DNA of 10,407 nt from Patescibacteria group bacterium (GTDB lineage Bacteria; Patescibacteriota; Minisyncoccia; UBA9983): NCBI GenBank assembly GCA_018827845.1, contig JAHJXC010000080.1:1-10407 (forward strand), written 5' to 3'. The notes beneath the pieces are model-generated. The model was given only the letters and a program-made list of their open reading frames with translations, made no database searches and had not been told where the DNA came from. Each line of letters starts with the position of its first letter. Within the stretch, counting starts at the first letter, position 1. Below are positions 1 to 6,248 of the stretch, piece by piece. The position numbers were made by a program, and so were the translations under genes.

Positions 1-1719
1 AGCAACAAAGTAAAAGTTGAGAATGATAATGAGGCGGTTGTGGAAAATAATATTAATACAAACGCTGGCACTGGCAATAATGAAACGAATAATAACGGAA
101 CTTCAGCAATTCAGACTGGCAATGCTTTTTCCAGCGCCAATGTAATCAATCGGGTTAATACAAATATTTTCAATGATAATTCATTTTTGGTTTTGGTGCG
201 CGTGCATGGTAATTGGTCTGGCAACATTTTTGGCCTACCTCAAGGCATTTTCTGGAGAGAAGATGGAGGCGGCATAGAGCTTTTCAGCTCGGGAAGCGAT
301 TCTACAACGCCTTCAATGGCCATAGATAATCAAAATTCTGCTGAAATAAACAATAATATTCAGGTTATGGCTTTAACAGGAGAGAATAAGGTGGATGATA
401 ACGGAGGCGATGCCATTATTAACACTGGCAGCGCTTATGCCGGCGCTAATGTTTTGAATGTGGCTAATACAAATGTAATTGGCGGAAACTGGCTTTTGGC
501 AATGATAAATATTTTCGGCGACTGGGAGGGTAATATAGCTTTTGGAAGGCCGGATCTCTGGGTTGGAGGCAGGGCAGAGGCGCATGGAACGTCAGTCGGC
601 CCTGGATCCGGAGTTTCTTATCATTTTACTATAGTGAACAGAGGGGATGCTGACGCTACTGGTGTGAGATTAAGCAGTTTATTTGATAATGATTATATGG
701 CATTCCTTGATTTTGATAATGAATGGGATATCGGAAATATTCCGGCAGGCAATTCAGTTGAGGTCACTTATGAGGCAAAAGTAAAAGACAATATTCCTGT
801 CGGGCATACAACTATTAATAATACAGTTACTGTTGCCAGTATGGAGACAGATGAAGATACAAAAGATAATATTGATGTTATAACATTGCTGGCCTATAAA
901 GAAAATCCGGCTCCTCCAACTCCTCTAGGGCTTCAGATTCCGTATACGCCAACTCCTGTCTTAAAAATTACTAAGACAAATAATGCTGAAGGGCCGTTAA
1001 CTGCAAGCAGTACAGTTGATTATAAAATCGTGCTCACAAATGACGGAGGATCATCTTATCATTCAGTGCTTACAGATGTTATTAAAGACAAGAATGGCGA
1101 TGTTATCCACAAAGAGAGCTGGGATTTGGATGAGATTTTTCCTCATGAAGAAATTACAATTACTTATACTGTTGTCTTTAATGCAAGCACTACTCCCGGA
1201 ACATATACAAATTATGCGCAGGTTAATGCTATCGGACGCTATCCTACTTTGGATTACGGATGGTTTGCAGATTCAAATATAGCCACCAGTTTAATTGAAA
1301 TAATGGGACCAGAGCCAGAAGTTGCTCTTTCCGAAGGAATAGAAGAAATAAAAGGAGGAGGAGGAATTTCTCTGTCTGAAGCAAGAGACGCATTGAATGA
1401 AATAGAGAATAATGTCCAAAAAATAAAAGAGGCAATTTCAAGATTAATGCCCGGAAAATTATTTGCTTCTGCGTCTGACTCAATTCCTCTGGTGAGCGCC
1501 TCAACCCCGGAACCAGAAGAAAATAAAATTATCCCTCCAATTATCTCTCCGGAAAAAACCCCGGACAAAAGAATAAATATTTTGAAAGACTGGCCTTCAA
1601 GACTGGCCGGCGCCGTTGGCTTGAGCGATATAAATCCTTATTATCTCGCGGTAATAATATTCATTTTGCTCCTGGGGATATCTATTATTGCCATAAAGAA
1701 AAGGGGGAGTAAAATATAA
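1..1719 (+). CDS. Partial repetitive surface protein with DUF11-like domains and C-terminal membrane anchor
   Basis: The frame is open from base 1, so the true start lies left of the window; the GTG at 40 is only the first internal start-like codon. Residues below count from that GTG. Two Asn/Thr/Gly-rich repeats of about 50 clearly similar residues (about 21-69 and 124-172) share the pattern TGxAxxxANVxNxxNTN followed by GxWxGNI. Two DUF11/CARDB-like beta domains follow (about 175-285 and 305-400), each built around an 'xxNxGxxxxxxVxLxD' core. Then come a short helical stretch (445-470), a Pro/Glu/Ser-rich linker (485-512), a hydrophobic segment (about 534-553) and a Lys/Arg-rich tail. I infer an exported protein held in the membrane by its C-terminus, with the repeats outside. 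No LPXTG signal is visible. It ends 3 bases before the protease gene, so the two are probably cotranscribed. The family is typical of Patescibacteria surface proteins; its exact role (adhesion or surface layer) is unknown. Confidence 0.85.
   Translation, partial: SNKVKVENDNEAVVENNINTNAGTGNNETNNNGTSAIQTGNAFSSANVINRVNTNIFNDNSFLVLVRVHGNWSGNIFGLPQGIFWREDGGGIELFSSGSDSTTPSMAIDNQNSAEINNNIQVMALTGENKVDDNGGDAIINTGSAYAGANVLNVANTNVIGGNWLLAMINIFGDWEGNIAFGRPDLWVGGRAEAHGTSVGPGSGVSYHFTIVNRGDADATGVRLSSLFDNDYMAFLDFDNEWDIGNIPAGNSVEVTYEAKVKDNIPVGHTTINNTVTVASMETDEDTKDNIDVITLLAYKENPAPPTPLGLQIPYTPTPVLKITKTNNAEGPLTASSTVDYKIVLTNDGGSSYHSVLTDVIKDKNGDVIHKESWDLDEIFPHEEITITYTVVFNASTTPGTYTNYAQVNAIGRYPTLDYGWFADSNIATSLIEIMGPEPEVALSEGIEEIKGGGGISLSEARDALNEIENNVQKIKEAISRLMPGKLFASASDSIPLVSASTPEPEENKIIPPIISPEKTPDKRINILKDWPSRLAGAVGLSDINPYYLAVIIFILLLGISIIAIKKRGSKI
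100..555 (+). repeat. Two diverged in-frame protein repeats of the surface gene
   Basis: Two copies spaced 103 codons apart encode matching segments (about bases 100-246 and 409-555). Both read roughly 'I.TG.A...ANV.N..NTN' and then a hydrophobic run ending in 'G.W.GNI..G'. The similarity is clear in protein and weak in DNA, so this is an old duplication. The reading frame before the first copy continues in the same Asn-rich style, so more copies may lie to the left of the window. Confidence 0.7.
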
Positions 1720-1722
1720 AAT

Positions 1723-3804
1723 ATGAATACTCTTAGAAAAATAAGCGTTCTTTTAACATCTTTTGCCATTGTTGGTATGCCCTTTTTTAACTTCGATTTT
1801 ATAGCGCAAAAAGACCCTGTTTTATTTGAAATGAAACTAGATAATTTAAGGGGCAGCAATTCGGATTATTTAAAAGATGAGATTGTTGTGAAGTTCAAAA
1901 ACGAGGAGAGATACCGCCGGATCCGTCTCCCTATAGACGAAACTGTAGAAAGCGCTTTGGAGCGTTACAAGAACCGTTCTGATGTTGCCTATGCTGAGCC
2001 AAATTATATTGCTCATGCCTTTATGGTTCCTAATGATCCTTATTATTCTTATCAGTGGAATTTTGATAATCCTGTTTATGCTGGAATTCATATGCAAAAT
2101 GCCTGGGATATTTCTAATGGGGCAGGCGTGATAGTTGCTGTAATAGATACCGGCGTGGCTTATGAAAATTATTATCAAAGTTTTCGCAACAGATATTATC
2201 TTGCGCCTGATTTAGCCAACACCTCTTTTGTGGCTGGTTATGATTTTGTTAATAATGACAGCCATCCTAATGACGACAATGGCCACGGCACGCATGTTAC
2301 AGGAACCATTGCTCAAAGCACTAATAATAATCTTGGAGTGGCTGGTATTGCTTACCTTGCGAAAATTATGCCAATCAAGGTTTTGAATAATAATGGGAGC
2401 GGAACTTATGCAGATGTTGCTGACGGTATACGCTGGGCTGCTGACCATGGCGCAAAAATTATTAATCTTTCTTTGGGCGGATCTTCTCCGGCCTCATATC
2501 TAGAGGATGCTGTGGCTTATGCTTATAACAAAGGCGTTACTATTGCGGCAGCTTCAGGCAATGATGGCTCTTCTAGCGTTTCTTATCCTGCTGCTTATGA
2601 CAATTACGTTATTGCTGTGGGCGCCACTCGTTATGATGAAACTCGCGCGTCTTATTCTAATTACGGTTCCTCAATTGATTTAGTAGCTCCTGGCGGTGAT
2701 TTAAATGTTGACCAGAATGGGGATGGCTATGGAGATGGTATTCTTCAGCAGACTTTTAGCAGAACCACTAATAATTGGGGATATTATTTTTATCAAGGAA
2801 CTTCAATGGCAGCGCCTCATGTGGCCGGAGTTGCCGCGCTCGTTATTTCAAAGGGCATTGCAATATCGCCTGCTCAAGTTATGGCAGTTCTTGAATCAAC
2901 CGCTGATGATCTTGGCGCATCTGGCAGAGATAATGTTTATGGTTATGGCCTTGTTAATGCAGCATCTGCTTTAAATTGGACAGCCGGGCCAGTTGATAAT
3001 CCACCATCAGTAAGTATTATTTCTCCAGCTGAGGGAGCAGTGGTTTCAGGCACAGTTACCATAACTGCTACAGCATCTGATGATTATGGCGTAACAAAAG
3101 TTGATTTCTATGTTGATGGTGTACTTCTAAGTTCTGATGACGCTAGCCCCTATGAAGCTTCTTGGGACTCAACTAGTATTGCCGATGGACAACATACTCT
3201 TTCTGCTGCTGCAGTTGACACTGCCGGTCAGACAGCCACCGCTTCTATCAAGGTCACCGTGGATAATGTTAACGATCCACCAGTAGCCAATGCCGGCTCC
3301 AATCAATCAGCTTTTGTTGGAGATACGGTTTATTTTGATGGCTCTGGTTCTTCCGATCCTGATGGCACAATCGTTTCTTATGCCTGGAATTTTGGCGATG
3401 GAACAACTGCCAGCGGGGTGACCACCAGCCATATTTATTCAGCAGCTGACACTTATACTGTTACCCTGACCGTGACTGATAATGGCGGTTTAACTGGCTC
3501 TGATACTGCTTTAGTCAGCGTTTCAGAAAAACCAGCAGCGGTAATATGTTGGAGTGGAGGAAATCAGTATCTCTACAGAAACAGCAGTCAGGCAAAAAAA
3601 TTCTGTAAGTGCGCCGAAGGGACCTACGGATATAAGAGTTATAATTATAGCCGAGGAAGACAGACAGTCTATCAATACGTTGATACCGGAGATAACGAAA
3701 ATTGGGATGTAGAATCGAGGAGTTCTTATTCGCCAGTTTCTGAAGTGACCTGTACTGATGGGGTAGTCTACTCAACAAAAAATGATTACTCTTATCCAAA
3801 GTAA
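1723..3804 (+). CDS. Secreted subtilisin-like serine protease (S8) with Ig-like, PKD and Cys-rich C-terminal domains
   Basis: An endopeptidase expected to act outside the cell. Residues 1-28 look like a signal peptide (KR-containing start, hydrophobic 8-27). Residues 50-100 resemble a fervidolysin-type pro-domain (DEIVVKF, AYAEPNY). The S8 catalytic domain spans about 105-420: Asp142 in VIDTG, His188 in NGHGTHV, oxyanion Asn280 in ASGND, and Ser361 in GTSMAAPHVAG, so the triad is complete. A bacterial Ig-like domain follows (about 428-514: PPSVSIISPAEG, FYVDGVL), then a PKD domain (about 518-600: SSDPDG, WNFGDG, YTVTLTVTD). The last 90 residues form a Tyr-rich domain with four Cys (609, 628, 630, 677), suitable for two disulfides. 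No membrane anchor follows, so the product is probably released or held by the C-terminal domain. The ATG at 1723 is supported by GGGGGAG at 1703-1709, with a rather long spacing. Start and family are sound; the substrate is unknown. Confidence 0.95.
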   Translation: MNTLRKISVLLTSFAIVGMPFFNFDFIAQKDPVLFEMKLDNLRGSNSDYLKDEIVVKFKNEERYRRIRLPIDETVESALERYKNRSDVAYAEPNYIAHAFMVPNDPYYSYQWNFDNPVYAGIHMQNAWDISNGAGVIVAVIDTGVAYENYYQSFRNRYYLAPDLANTSFVAGYDFVNNDSHPNDDNGHGTHVTGTIAQSTNNNLGVAGIAYLAKIMPIKVLNNNGSGTYADVADGIRWAADHGAKIINLSLGGSSPASYLEDAVAYAYNKGVTIAAASGNDGSSSVSYPAAYDNYVIAVGATRYDETRASYSNYGSSIDLVAPGGDLNVDQNGDGYGDGILQQTFSRTTNNWGYYFYQGTSMAAPHVAGVAALVISKGIAISPAQVMAVLESTADDLGASGRDNVYGYGLVNAASALNWTAGPVDNPPSVSIISPAEGAVVSGTVTITATASDDYGVTKVDFYVDGVLLSSDDASPYEASWDSTSIADGQHTLSAAAVDTAGQTATASIKVTVDNVNDPPVANAGSNQSAFVGDTVYFDGSGSSDPDGTIVSYAWNFGDGTTASGVTTSHIYSAADTYTVTLTVTDNGGLTGSDTALVSVSEKPAAVICWSGGNQYLYRNSSQAKKFCKCAEGTYGYKSYNYSRGRQTVYQYVDTGDNENWDVESRSSYSPVSEVTCTDGVVYSTKNDYSYPK

Positions 3805-3825
3805 ACCTGCAAAAGATGAGATACA

Positions 3826-3873
3826 TAGGTAATACCCTTGATTTACCTAAAATGGATCATTTTCAACGAAAAT
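3826..3873. repeat. Cluster of small palindromes after the protease gene
   Basis: Three small inverted repeats follow one another: TAGGTAA/TTACCTA (3826-3832 with 3843-3849), AAAATG/CATTTT (3849-3854 with 3858-3863) and ATTTTC/GAAAAT (3859-3864 with 3868-3873). They are AT-rich and weak, and none has a U-run, so they are not convincing terminators. They may be 3' structures of the protease mRNA or chance in AT-rich DNA. Confidence 0.3.
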
Positions 3874-3879
3874 CAGTAT

Positions 3880-3908
3880 AAAAAGCCTCGGTATAAAACC
3901 GAGGCTTT
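3880..3908 (-). terminator. Intrinsic terminator of the HTH/zinc-ribbon gene
   Basis: A perfect 11-bp inverted repeat, AAAGCCTCGGT and ACCGAGGCTTT, encloses a 5-base loop (3893-3897). On the minus strand the stem is followed by five T (3884-3880, the first three lying in the stem base), and it begins 9 bases after that gene's TAA. On the plus strand the stem is followed by GGG rather than a U-run. It should therefore work mainly for the minus-strand gene, with at most partial use for the protease transcript arriving from the other side. Confidence 0.85.
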
Positions 3909-3917
3909 GGGATGGTT

Positions 3918-4655
3918 TTATCGGTAGTCAATCGCCCATTTACTTACTAATTTCCCGCATTTTGGACATCTTAACTTATTATTCTGAAGAGCTGTCCAAA
4001 AATCATAGTTGCACTTTTTACAACTCACTTTCTTTTCTTTCCAAACAATTTTAAGGTTATTTAATTCCAATTGATGCTTCGTCTCTTCGTCCAGTTTTGT
4101 AAGGTCACAGGCCTCGGGTCTCGACTTCAAAAATCTCTTTAAGTCATCCAAGTCAATTAAGGCACAGAAATATTTTGGTTCCTCTATTTTTCTTGCTCCT
4201 TTTCTACTTAAACTATAGGTAAGACTATCTTTGGCATAATCAGTAATTTTTAATCCACGCCCCGGCCATTTCTTAATTGTTTTATAATCAATTTTCAATG
4301 ACTCTGCTAGTTCTACAAAAGTGTATCTTCCCGTATTGCCCCTAAAACTTATTCCCAAATTTCTGGCTACCCGATAAATTGCCGAAGCTGTTCTGCCAAA
4401 CTTTTCAGCAACTTGATGGGTTGGCTTGCCGCCATATTCGGTAAAAAGTTGGGCTTTTATTTCAGGGTCTTGCCAGTTAATAAATGGATATTTAAAAACC
4501 GGTTGCCTTTTCCCCCTCAGATGAGCTGCCTTGCATCTTACTTTATTAACCGTGGTCTTGAGGTGTTCGGCTATTTCTTTAGTAGACAAGGCCCCATAAT
4601 TTTTAATGATATAATCTTCCGCATCTTTTTCCCACTTGGTTTTTTTATTTCTCAT
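3918..4655 (-). CDS. Multi-HTH DNA-binding protein with C-terminal zinc ribbon
   Basis: I recognise the domain style but not a named family. From the ATG at 4655 the protein has 245 residues. Residues 8-46 (WEKDAEDYIIKNYG, STKEIAEHL, VRCKA) form a SANT/Myb- or GcrA-like helix-turn-helix. Residues 61-101 form a second unit of the same plan (TEYGGKPTHQVAEKFGRT, IYRVARNLGI), and residues 112-135 a third, shorter HTH (FVELAESLKIDYKTIKKW). The C-terminus holds a zinc ribbon: C212xxC215 and C230xxC233. There is no membrane segment or signal peptide. A cytoplasmic DNA-binding regulator is likely; a phage- or mobile-element-derived factor is the main alternative. The gene stands alone, opposite to its neighbours, with its own terminator and promoter-like sequence. 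A TTG at 4664 would add three residues, but the Shine-Dalgarno spacing favours the ATG. Confidence 0.8.
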   Translation of the reverse strand: MRNKKTKWEKDAEDYIIKNYGALSTKEIAEHLKTTVNKVRCKAAHLRGKRQPVFKYPFINWQDPEIKAQLFTEYGGKPTHQVAEKFGRTASAIYRVARNLGISFRGNTGRYTFVELAESLKIDYKTIKKWPGRGLKITDYAKDSLTYSLSRKGARKIEEPKYFCALIDLDDLKRFLKSRPEACDLTKLDEETKHQLELNNLKIVWKEKKVSCKKCNYDFWTALQNNKLRCPKCGKLVSKWAIDYR

Positions 4656-4666
4656 CTCAAACAAAT

Positions 4667-4671
4667 CCCCC
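4667..4671 (-). promoter_or_regulatory. Shine-Dalgarno-like GGGGG deciding the HTH gene start
   Basis: On the minus strand AAAGGGGG is followed 11 bases later by the ATG at 4655, but only 2 bases later by the in-frame TTG at 4664. The spacing supports the ATG. Most other genes in the window lack any clear ribosome-binding site, so this G-run stands out. Confidence 0.5.
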
Positions 4672-4705
4672 TTTCTATTTTAGACATTTTAAAGAACTCT
4701 AATTT

Positions 4706-4714
4706 ATTGTATCA
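4706..4714 (-). promoter_or_regulatory. Candidate extended -10 promoter for the HTH gene
   Basis: The minus strand reads TGATACAAT, which is an extended -10 (TGn) plus TACAAT, five of six matches to TATAAT. The matching -35 position falls in a CCCCTT stretch and is poor. Transcription would begin near 4699, giving a leader of about 44 bases that contains the G-run. Confidence 0.4.
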
Positions 4715-4740
4715 TTAAATCAAAATAGAAGGGGCGGATA

Positions 4741-4769
4741 TTGACTAAGGTAATGGACTATGCTAGCAT
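4741..4769 (+). promoter_or_regulatory. Candidate sigma-70-type promoter for the lysozyme-like/hpf/pcm cluster
   Basis: TTGACT (4741-4746) and TAGCAT (4764-4769) are separated by exactly 17 bases, with an extended TG at 4761-4762. Predicted transcription would start near 4776, just before a small hairpin and about 28 bases before the TTG start of the next gene. The -10 matches only four of six positions. No other promoter is visible for these three genes. Confidence 0.45.
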
Positions 4770-4777
4770 CTTAATAT

Positions 4778-4801
4778 AAGCCCAAAAATAAGGGCTTTTT
4801 T
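4778..4801 (+). terminator. Terminator-like hairpin just before the lysozyme-like gene
   Basis: AAGCCC (4778-4783) pairs with GGGCTT (4792-4797) across an 8-base A-rich loop, and T runs from 4796 to 4801. It has the form of a small intrinsic terminator on the plus strand. It lies only 3 bases before the next coding start, and almost on the predicted transcription start of the upstream promoter-like sequence. It may end a tiny upstream transcript, act as an attenuator, or protect the 5' end of the mRNA. Confidence 0.5.
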
Positions 4802-4803
4802 GA

Positions 4804-5265
4804 TTGAATTTTATTAGTATTCTAATCTACAAATCGCTGTCAGCTACGATTGTGGCGGTTGGCCTTGCCTTGGCAGGGCTAATGCCCATTGAGCTGGCAA
4901 AGACACATATTGAGCCAGATGCGATTGAAAGACAGGAAATCACCGTTAAAACTTCTGAAGATCTGATAAGAGAACAGGCTCGCGCAAATAATTTAGACGA
5001 AGAAAAAATAATTTTCATAGCGCGATGCGAGTCGCAGATTGAGCCCGACGCCTTAGGGGACAGTCATTTGATTTGCGCGAAAACCCAAAAGCCTGTGCGC
5101 TCCAGAGGAGTGTGGCAGATTAATAACTGCGCCCATCCTGAAATCAGCGATGAGCAGGCTTTTGATTTGGAATGGTCAACTGACTGGGCCATGGAGATTT
5201 TTAAGAAAGGCGAGGAAACAAAAGAATGGCGGAGGTGCACCAACAGGTATACTATGTTATATTAA
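4804..5265 (+). CDS. Exported lysozyme/SLT-like transglycosylase-domain protein
   Basis: A likely peptidoglycan hydrolase of 153 residues. Residues 5-30 form a signal peptide or N-terminal anchor. The lysozyme-like domain covers about 67-147: catalytic-type Glu76 in ARCESQ, then GD followed by a Cys-containing loop (C91), SRGVWQIN (100-107, matching the G-L-WQI motif of SLT domains), HPEIS, AFDLEWSTDWA and a terminal W-x-x-C (W142-C145). Cys75, 91, 109 and 145 could form disulfides outside the membrane. The start is TTG at 4804, because a TGA stands directly before it in frame; no Shine-Dalgarno is seen. A first downstream ATG would delete the signal peptide. It ends with two consecutive in-frame TAA codons, 4 bases before hpf, so the three plus-strand genes probably form one transcript. 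Remodelling of the cell's own wall is the simplest role; attack on a host or neighbour wall is possible. Confidence 0.8.
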   Translation: MNFISILIYKSLSATIVAVGLALAGLMPIELAKTHIEPDAIERQEITVKTSEDLIREQARANNLDEEKIIFIARCESQIEPDALGDSHLICAKTQKPVRSRGVWQINNCAHPEISDEQAFDLEWSTDWAMEIFKKGEETKEWRRCTNRYTMLY

Positions 5266-5269
5266 TAAC

Positions 5270-5632
5270 ATGAGAGTGAATATTAAGGCGACGAACATGG
5301 CGTTTACCCCGGCGCTGAAAAACTTTGTTGAGCAGAAAATAAGCAATCTGGATAAATTTATAAGCCACCCTGATGGTGGTATTCAGGCATGGGTTGAGAT
5401 TGGTTTGACTACCAAGGGTCAGAAAAGCGGGGATATTTATCGGGCAGAAATCCAGATTCCTGTTCCTCATTTTGACAGGACAGTCCGCGTTGAAGCCAGG
5501 CACACTGATTTATATACTGCCATTGAGAATGCAAAAGATCTGATGAAAATGGAACTGCAAAAAACAAAAGATAAAAAAATTTCTTTGTCCAGGCGCGGGG
5601 CAAGACTTCTCAAAAATATTCTCAAATACTAA
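5270..5632 (+). CDS. hpf: Ribosome hibernation promoting factor, short form
   Basis: This 120-residue protein matches the HPF/RaiA (S30AE) family, which binds the decoding centre of the 30S subunit in resting cells and blocks translation. Visible features are the N-terminal strand MRVNIKATNM, a helix with TPALKNFVEQKISNLDKF, strands with AWVEIGL and IYRAEIQIPV, and the C-terminal helix pattern DLYTAIENAKDLMKMELQKTKDK with a basic tail. It lacks the long C-terminal dimerisation domain, so it is the short type. The ATG at 5270 gives the normal HPF N-terminus; the frame is open further upstream inside the lysozyme-like gene, but that part does not match the family. There is no clear ribosome-binding site, so translation is probably coupled to the upstream gene. 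It ends 1 base before pcm. Confidence 0.92.
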   Translation: MRVNIKATNMAFTPALKNFVEQKISNLDKFISHPDGGIQAWVEIGLTTKGQKSGDIYRAEIQIPVPHFDRTVRVEARHTDLYTAIENAKDLMKMELQKTKDKKISLSRRGARLLKNILKY

Positions 5633-5633
5633 A

Positions 5634-6248
5634 ATGAAACAGATGGTAAAAGATTTAATTAGTTCTGGGTATCTTAAGACGCCCGGTATTATTGAGGCCT
5701 TTCAAAGAATTGACAGAAAGGATTTTGTGCTTGATGAACATAGAGATGAGGCGTACATAAATGCTCCGCTTCCCATTGGCTATGGTCAGACAATTTCCCA
5801 GCCCTTAACCGTGGCTTTTATGCTGGAGCTTCTTCAGCCAGAACCGGGTAATAAAATTTTGGATGTTGGGTCCGGGTCTGGCTGGCAGACTGCTTTATTG
5901 GCAGATATTGCGGGGGAAAGCGGAAAAATCTTTGCTGTTGAGATTATTCCTGAATTAACGGATTTTGGCAGAAGAAATGTTGCAAAATATAATTTTATAA
6001 AAAGCGGAATTGTAAAATTTTTAAATTATAACGCTGTTAAGGGCATGCCAGAACAGGCGCCTTTTGACAGGATTATTGCAGCTGCAGCAGGAGAAGAGAT
6101 TCCTGCGGCATGGAAAGAACAGCTAAAGATTGGAGGGAGATTGGTTGTACCTGTCGGGAATACAATTTTTCTTTTAATCAAAAAAGACGGCGGTGTTTTT
6201 GAAGAGCAATCATATCCCGGCTTTGCCTTTGTGCCGTTTGTGGCCTAA
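5634..6248 (+). CDS. pcm: Protein-L-isoaspartate O-methyltransferase
   Basis: The enzyme transfers methyl from S-adenosylmethionine to L-isoaspartyl residues, starting repair of aged proteins. At 204 residues it has the usual size. Family motifs are in order: GQTISQP (51-57), SAM-binding LDVGSGSGWQTALLA (76-90), the acidic VE at 102-103, FDRIIAAAAGEEIP (144-157), LKIGGRLVVPVG (164-175) and the C-terminal FVPFV. The start ATG lies 1 base after the hpf stop, so translation is very probably coupled; a second ATG at 5643 is possible. Its TAA overlaps the fmt stop on the other strand by 4 bases, with no terminator between them. Pairing with hpf suggests a shared role in survival of resting cells. 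Confidence 0.95.
   Translation: MKQMVKDLISSGYLKTPGIIEAFQRIDRKDFVLDEHRDEAYINAPLPIGYGQTISQPLTVAFMLELLQPEPGNKILDVGSGSGWQTALLADIAGESGKIFAVEIIPELTDFGRRNVAKYNFIKSGIVKFLNYNAVKGMPEQAPFDRIIAAAAGEEIPAAWKEQLKIGGRLVVPVGNTIFLLIKKDGGVFEEQSYPGFAFVPFVA

Larger units (their letters stand above)
4665..4740. repeat. Inverted repeat bracketing the HTH gene promoter region
   Basis: The minus-strand sequence AAAATAGAAAGGGGGAT (4681-4665) and the plus-strand sequence AAAATAGAAGGGGCGGAT (4722-4739) are near copies in opposite orientation, about 40 bases apart. Each carries a ribosome-binding-like G-run. The arms flank the candidate promoter of the HTH gene. They could be operator half-sites for an autoregulator, or the duplicated starts of two divergent transcripts. 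Confidence 0.55.

Noticed and set aside
100..555. Tandem DNA repeat or CRISPR-like array in the surface protein gene
   Set aside because: The repeats are clear only in protein, are about 300 bases apart and lie in one open frame, so they are domain repeats.
4413..4718. Plus-strand open frame of 101 codons over the HTH gene
   Set aside because: It is antisense to a gene with clear HTH and zinc-ribbon motifs, and shows no recognisable domain.
4801..4803. Possible TGA recoding (TGA as Gly) as in some Patescibacteria
   Set aside because: No gene in the window has an internal TGA, and the only informative TGA lies before a start; the data fit the standard bacterial code.
5150..5269. Longer hpf frame starting at 5150
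   Set aside because: It overlaps the lysozyme-like gene and adds residues foreign to HPF; ATG 5270 gives the exact family start.
5366..5380. CCACC/GGTGG inverted repeat in hpf
   Set aside because: A 5-bp stem within normal coding sequence can occur by chance, and the encoded residues fit the family loop.
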